NCBI GenBank assembly: GCA_019802505.1
Contig: JAFMOC010000021.1
Location: forward strand, 4,196,501-4,260,500
Direction: 5' to 3'
DNA length: 64,000 nt
Origin: Corydoras sp. C115
Lineage: Eukaryota; Chordata; Actinopteri; Siluriformes; Callichthyidae
Shown: in pieces, positions 61,633 through 64,000 of the stretch
Layout of the letters: each line of letters opens with the position of its first letter
Position numbering within the stretch: position 1 is the stretch's first letter
Program-made: the position numbers and the translations under genes
The notes under the pieces: generated by a model
The model's input: the letters and a program-made list of their open reading frames with translations, nothing else
The model's database searches: none
What the model was told of the DNA's origin: nothing

Positions 61633-61753
61633 ATCCGTGGAGGCAAGTTGATGATTTCCAACACCCGCAAGAGTGATGCTGGAATGTATGTGTGTGTGGG
61701 AACCAACATGGTGGGAGAGAAGGACAGCGATCCAGCTGAGCTGGTAGTTTTTG
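61633..61753 (+). CDS. robo3: robo3 coding exon 4 (second half of Ig2)
   Basis: Encodes residues 184-223 (IRGGKLMISNTRKSDAGMYV, CVGTNMVGEKDSDPAELVVF) plus one base. IRGGKLMI and TRKSDAGMYVCVGTNMVGE are diagnostic Robo Ig2 sequences. Cys204 pairs with Cys155 of exon 3. Phase 0 in, phase 1 out; the donor is ttttg|gtgtgt, a usable but weaker-than-consensus site. The following intron is only 115 bp. Confidence 0.96.
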
Positions 61754-61868
61754 GTGTGTTTCAAACACTTTTTATTTACAATAGTGACTGCTTTTAGGTA
61801 CTATGCTATTTTAGGGAAGGAGTGTCTTGAATTAATATCTTCCATTTCTCCTGTTTTTCAACACGTAG
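61754..61868. other. robo3: robo3 intron 4 (115 bp)
   Basis: Short intron with a pyrimidine-rich 3' end (tctcctgtttttcaacacgtag). No insertion. Confidence 0.85.
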
Positions 61869-62007
61869 AAAGACCCATGTTTGTCCGGAGGCCGGTCAAC
61901 CAGGTGGTGCTGGCTGATGACACTGTTGATTTTCATTGCGAGGTGCAGGGGGATCCAGCTCCAACTATTCGCTGGAAGAGAGAAGAAGGAGAACTGCCTC
62001 GTGGAAG
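61869..62007 (+). CDS. robo3: robo3 coding exon 5 (first half of Ig3)
   Basis: Completes Glu224, then encodes residues 225-269 (RPMFVRRPVNQVVLADDTVD, FHCEVQGDPAPTIRWKREEG, ELPRG) and two bases of Arg270. Cys247 and Trp259 are the Ig core. The segment RRPVNQVVLAD followed by CEV-GDP and EGELP-GR agrees with Robo3 better than with Robo1 (which differs in the RPSNLAV-type segment) or Robo2. This is the main reason for the robo3 call. The donor ggaag|gtcagt leaves phase 2. A formal phylogeny would be needed to exclude a divergent robo2 or a duplicate. Confidence 0.94.
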
Positions 62008-63162
62008 GTCAGTGTCCTTGCACTCTCACAGGGATGTGATGCTGTGATCAAGCATGGATTTGTGAATGAGAAGCAAAGTCAGGTAATCATGTGTGGTAAT
62101 GGCTTTCACCTGGGACATGTTTGCTTTAATTGTTTATGTGTCTTGTTTAGGATTTAAAGAGAAGTGGGGGCAGGGGAGAGGGAGAGAGCGCAAAAGACAG
62201 CTCTCTTCAAATCCTCAACAAGTGACACAGACAATTAATGTGAACATGCATCAGGTGGAATCCATCACCTCACCTGATTCCCTGACTCATCTCACATTCA
62301 CACAGATTTGGGCTTGATTGCACTGCTGCATCACACCAATATTCACACATATGCACATACCTTGAAGCATACATTGTTCTGGCACTATTTTACTTTCATC
62401 CTGTATATTTGTCATGACTATCATGTAAATCAGTTTGAACAATGCAATTATTGACTCTATGGTTTGTTATTCATTTAAAATGATTAATCATCATTAATCA
62501 CCAGCAATGGTGATGGCATATCAAGCAATCCTATATACTAAATACTAAATACAAATTGTAGTTTTAATAAATTGCTATTAGATATTACCAAAGAGAGACA
62601 CTGAGAGAGATTTCATTGGCAAGCTAAGAAACCAATTCAGATGAAAATAACTGATTAACTAACTGTATATAATGAGTAGTTTCGGTCCTTAAATCTGATT
62701 GGCTGAGCCGTTAGTCCATCTGTGACATTATTGACAATAATGCATAGCTCTGACCGCTTCACGTTCGTATCAGTGCATGTAATATGCGAAAGTGGTTGAA
62801 CATTATTTTAAATCATGTATCATTAATGGAAATAAAGATTAATATAAATTGCGAGTCAATTCCCGATGAGCACTAAGCCTTAGCAGTCTCCTTAAAAAAC
62901 AGATTAGATTACATTGCAGAAGAACAGTTTATTCTGAATGCTATAGTATTAAGGTATTTTCTTTTTGATTGCACCTGTGCCAATTGTTTACAATGCAATG
63001 TAAAATTGAAAACTGTGACTATTAAAAATTATTTACCTACTAAATAATAAACAGTGCTATGTTGTTTTAATTTCACTAAAAGACAGGTGGAACTGATAAA
63101 AAAAGCCAAGTGTAAAAATCAAGTATACTAATCCATAAGTAAACATTAATCAATTAATTAAT
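62008..63162. other. robo3: robo3 intron 5 (first part)
   Basis: Intron 5 is 62008-63489. No feature is recognised in this part. Confidence 0.6.
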
Positions 63163-63311
63163 TAATTCATTCATTCATTCATTCATTCATTCATTCATTA
63201 TCCTCCACTTAATCCTCCACTAGGGTTGCTTGGGGGTTCCCCCATGCCCATACAGCTGAGAATGTTTCACCGAGGACAGGGCGCCAATCTATCACTGGGC
63301 ACACTTACTCA

Positions 63312-63348
<37 letters not shown>

Positions 63349-63456
63349 ACTCACTACTGTATATGGGGCAATTTAGAGCATTCAATTTGACCTTGAATCC
63401 ATGTTTTTGGACTGTGGATTGGGATCTGAAACCTGAATCCCCAGCGCTGAGAGGAT
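63163..63456 (-). mobile_element. Family A SINE beside the exon 6 acceptor
   Basis: Minus-strand copy with a long ATTC tail (63163-63199), 3' part, a CA microsatellite in the spacer (63315-63342) and the middle body. It ends at ccagcgctgagagg, so most of the tRNA-like head is missing, as is the segment after gactgtgg. Its end lies about 33 bp before the exon 6 splice acceptor. Confidence 0.85.
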
Positions 63457-63489
63457 CATAACAGATCTGTTTGTGTGTTTTGTGTACAG

Positions 63490-63617
63490 GTTTGAGATCC
63501 GCAGTGACAACAGTCTATGGTTGACACAGGTCCGAGCAGAGGATGAAGGAACGTATACTTGTGTCTCTGAGAACAGTGTTGGCAAAGCAGAGGCATCTGG
63601 AACCCTGCAGGTCCATG
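63490..63617 (+). CDS. robo3: robo3 coding exon 6 (second half of Ig3)
   Basis: Completes Arg270, then encodes residues 271-312 (FEIRSDNSLWLTQVRAEDEG, TYTCVSENSVGKAEASGTLQ, VH) plus one base. Cys294 pairs with Cys247. EIRSDNSLW, EDEGTYTCV and ENSVGKAEASGTL match the Robo3 form of Ig3 closely. The acceptor is tttgtgtacag and the donor ccatg|gtaagc (phase 1). The rest of the receptor (Ig4-5, three fibronectin III domains, transmembrane segment, cytoplasmic CC motifs) must lie beyond the window. Confidence 0.95.
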
Positions 63618-64000
63618 GTAAGCTTAATGTAACACACAGAACACAAGCATGCTATCATGCAGATGCATGTTCCATATTTCTCATGTATCATGGCCACCAG
63701 TCCAAAGTGACATGGCCACTTCATCCACTGTTAGTATCATTTCATTCCTAATCTTGTTAGCTGTAGCCCAATTGTCCTTTTTTCTTTTGCTCTGTGCTCA
63801 TTAAAAAGCACGAACTGCTTAAGCAACACTCATTTATTTAGAGCTGCCAGACACAATTACAGTAATTTTATTCAGCTTGAAGTGCATCTTGCTCTATAAG
63901 ACACAACACAACAGCAGATCTGTGCATGTTCATGCATTAAATAATTTGCACATGTGATAGCACTGTGTTGATTTCATCCGGCAGTTCTTCAGGAAAGAAA
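63618..64000. other. robo3: Start of robo3 intron 6
   Basis: It runs off the window. No exon encoding Ig4 is visible before 64000. Confidence 0.6.

Overview
The window is vertebrate nuclear DNA, almost certainly from a ray-finned (teleost) fish. It is AT-rich and mostly non-coding. It is full of tRNA-derived SINEs, Tc1/mariner and hAT remnants, a Ty3/Gypsy-class retrotransposon remnant and long TA, CA, GA and TGAG satellites. An otophysan such as a catfish or characin is plausible from the repeat style, but the sequence does not prove it. There are no bacterial-type operons, CRISPR arrays, rRNAs or functional tRNAs.

One protein-coding gene is supported: the 5' part of a roundabout axon-guidance receptor on the + strand, best assigned to robo3. 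Six coding exons were placed by splice sites, reading phase and homology: exon 1 (signal peptide, 14653-14716), exon 2 (Ig1, 32211-32537), exons 3 and 4 (Ig2, 59792-59949 and 61633-61753), exons 5 and 6 (Ig3, 61869-62007 and 63490-63617). They join in frame without a stop and encode 312 complete residues. Introns 1 and 2 are about 17.5 and 27.3 kb, while intron 4 is only 115 bp. The gene runs off the right edge, so Ig4-5, the fibronectin III domains, the membrane segment and the CC motifs lie outside. A CpG-rich block at about 14090-14720 looks like the promoter and leader; it carries several short upstream ORFs.

Layout. 1-14 kb is upstream intergenic sequence with a decayed Gypsy-class pol on the - strand (about 740-2310), a LINE fragment (2340-2780), a deleted Tc1-like element (9975-10350) and many SINEs. 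11.8-14.07 kb is a cluster of three SINEs; the middle one has been split by a 1.24 kb TGAG-type minisatellite that grew inside it, and the last one ends just before the promoter. Introns 1 and 2 hold more SINEs, three Tc1/mariner remnants, a 724-bp hAT-type non-autonomous element with an intact 8-bp target duplication, a head-to-head SINE palindrome of about 0.6 kb, and two perfect fold-backs around TA-rich microsatellites.

The most unusual observations are: the order integrase then reverse transcriptase in the Gypsy-class remnant (the order known for Gmr1-like elements), the minisatellite inside a SINE next to the robo3 promoter, the fold-backs, the uORF cascade in the leader, and the SINE that stops about 33 bp before the exon 6 acceptor. 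No wholly new biological system was recognised.
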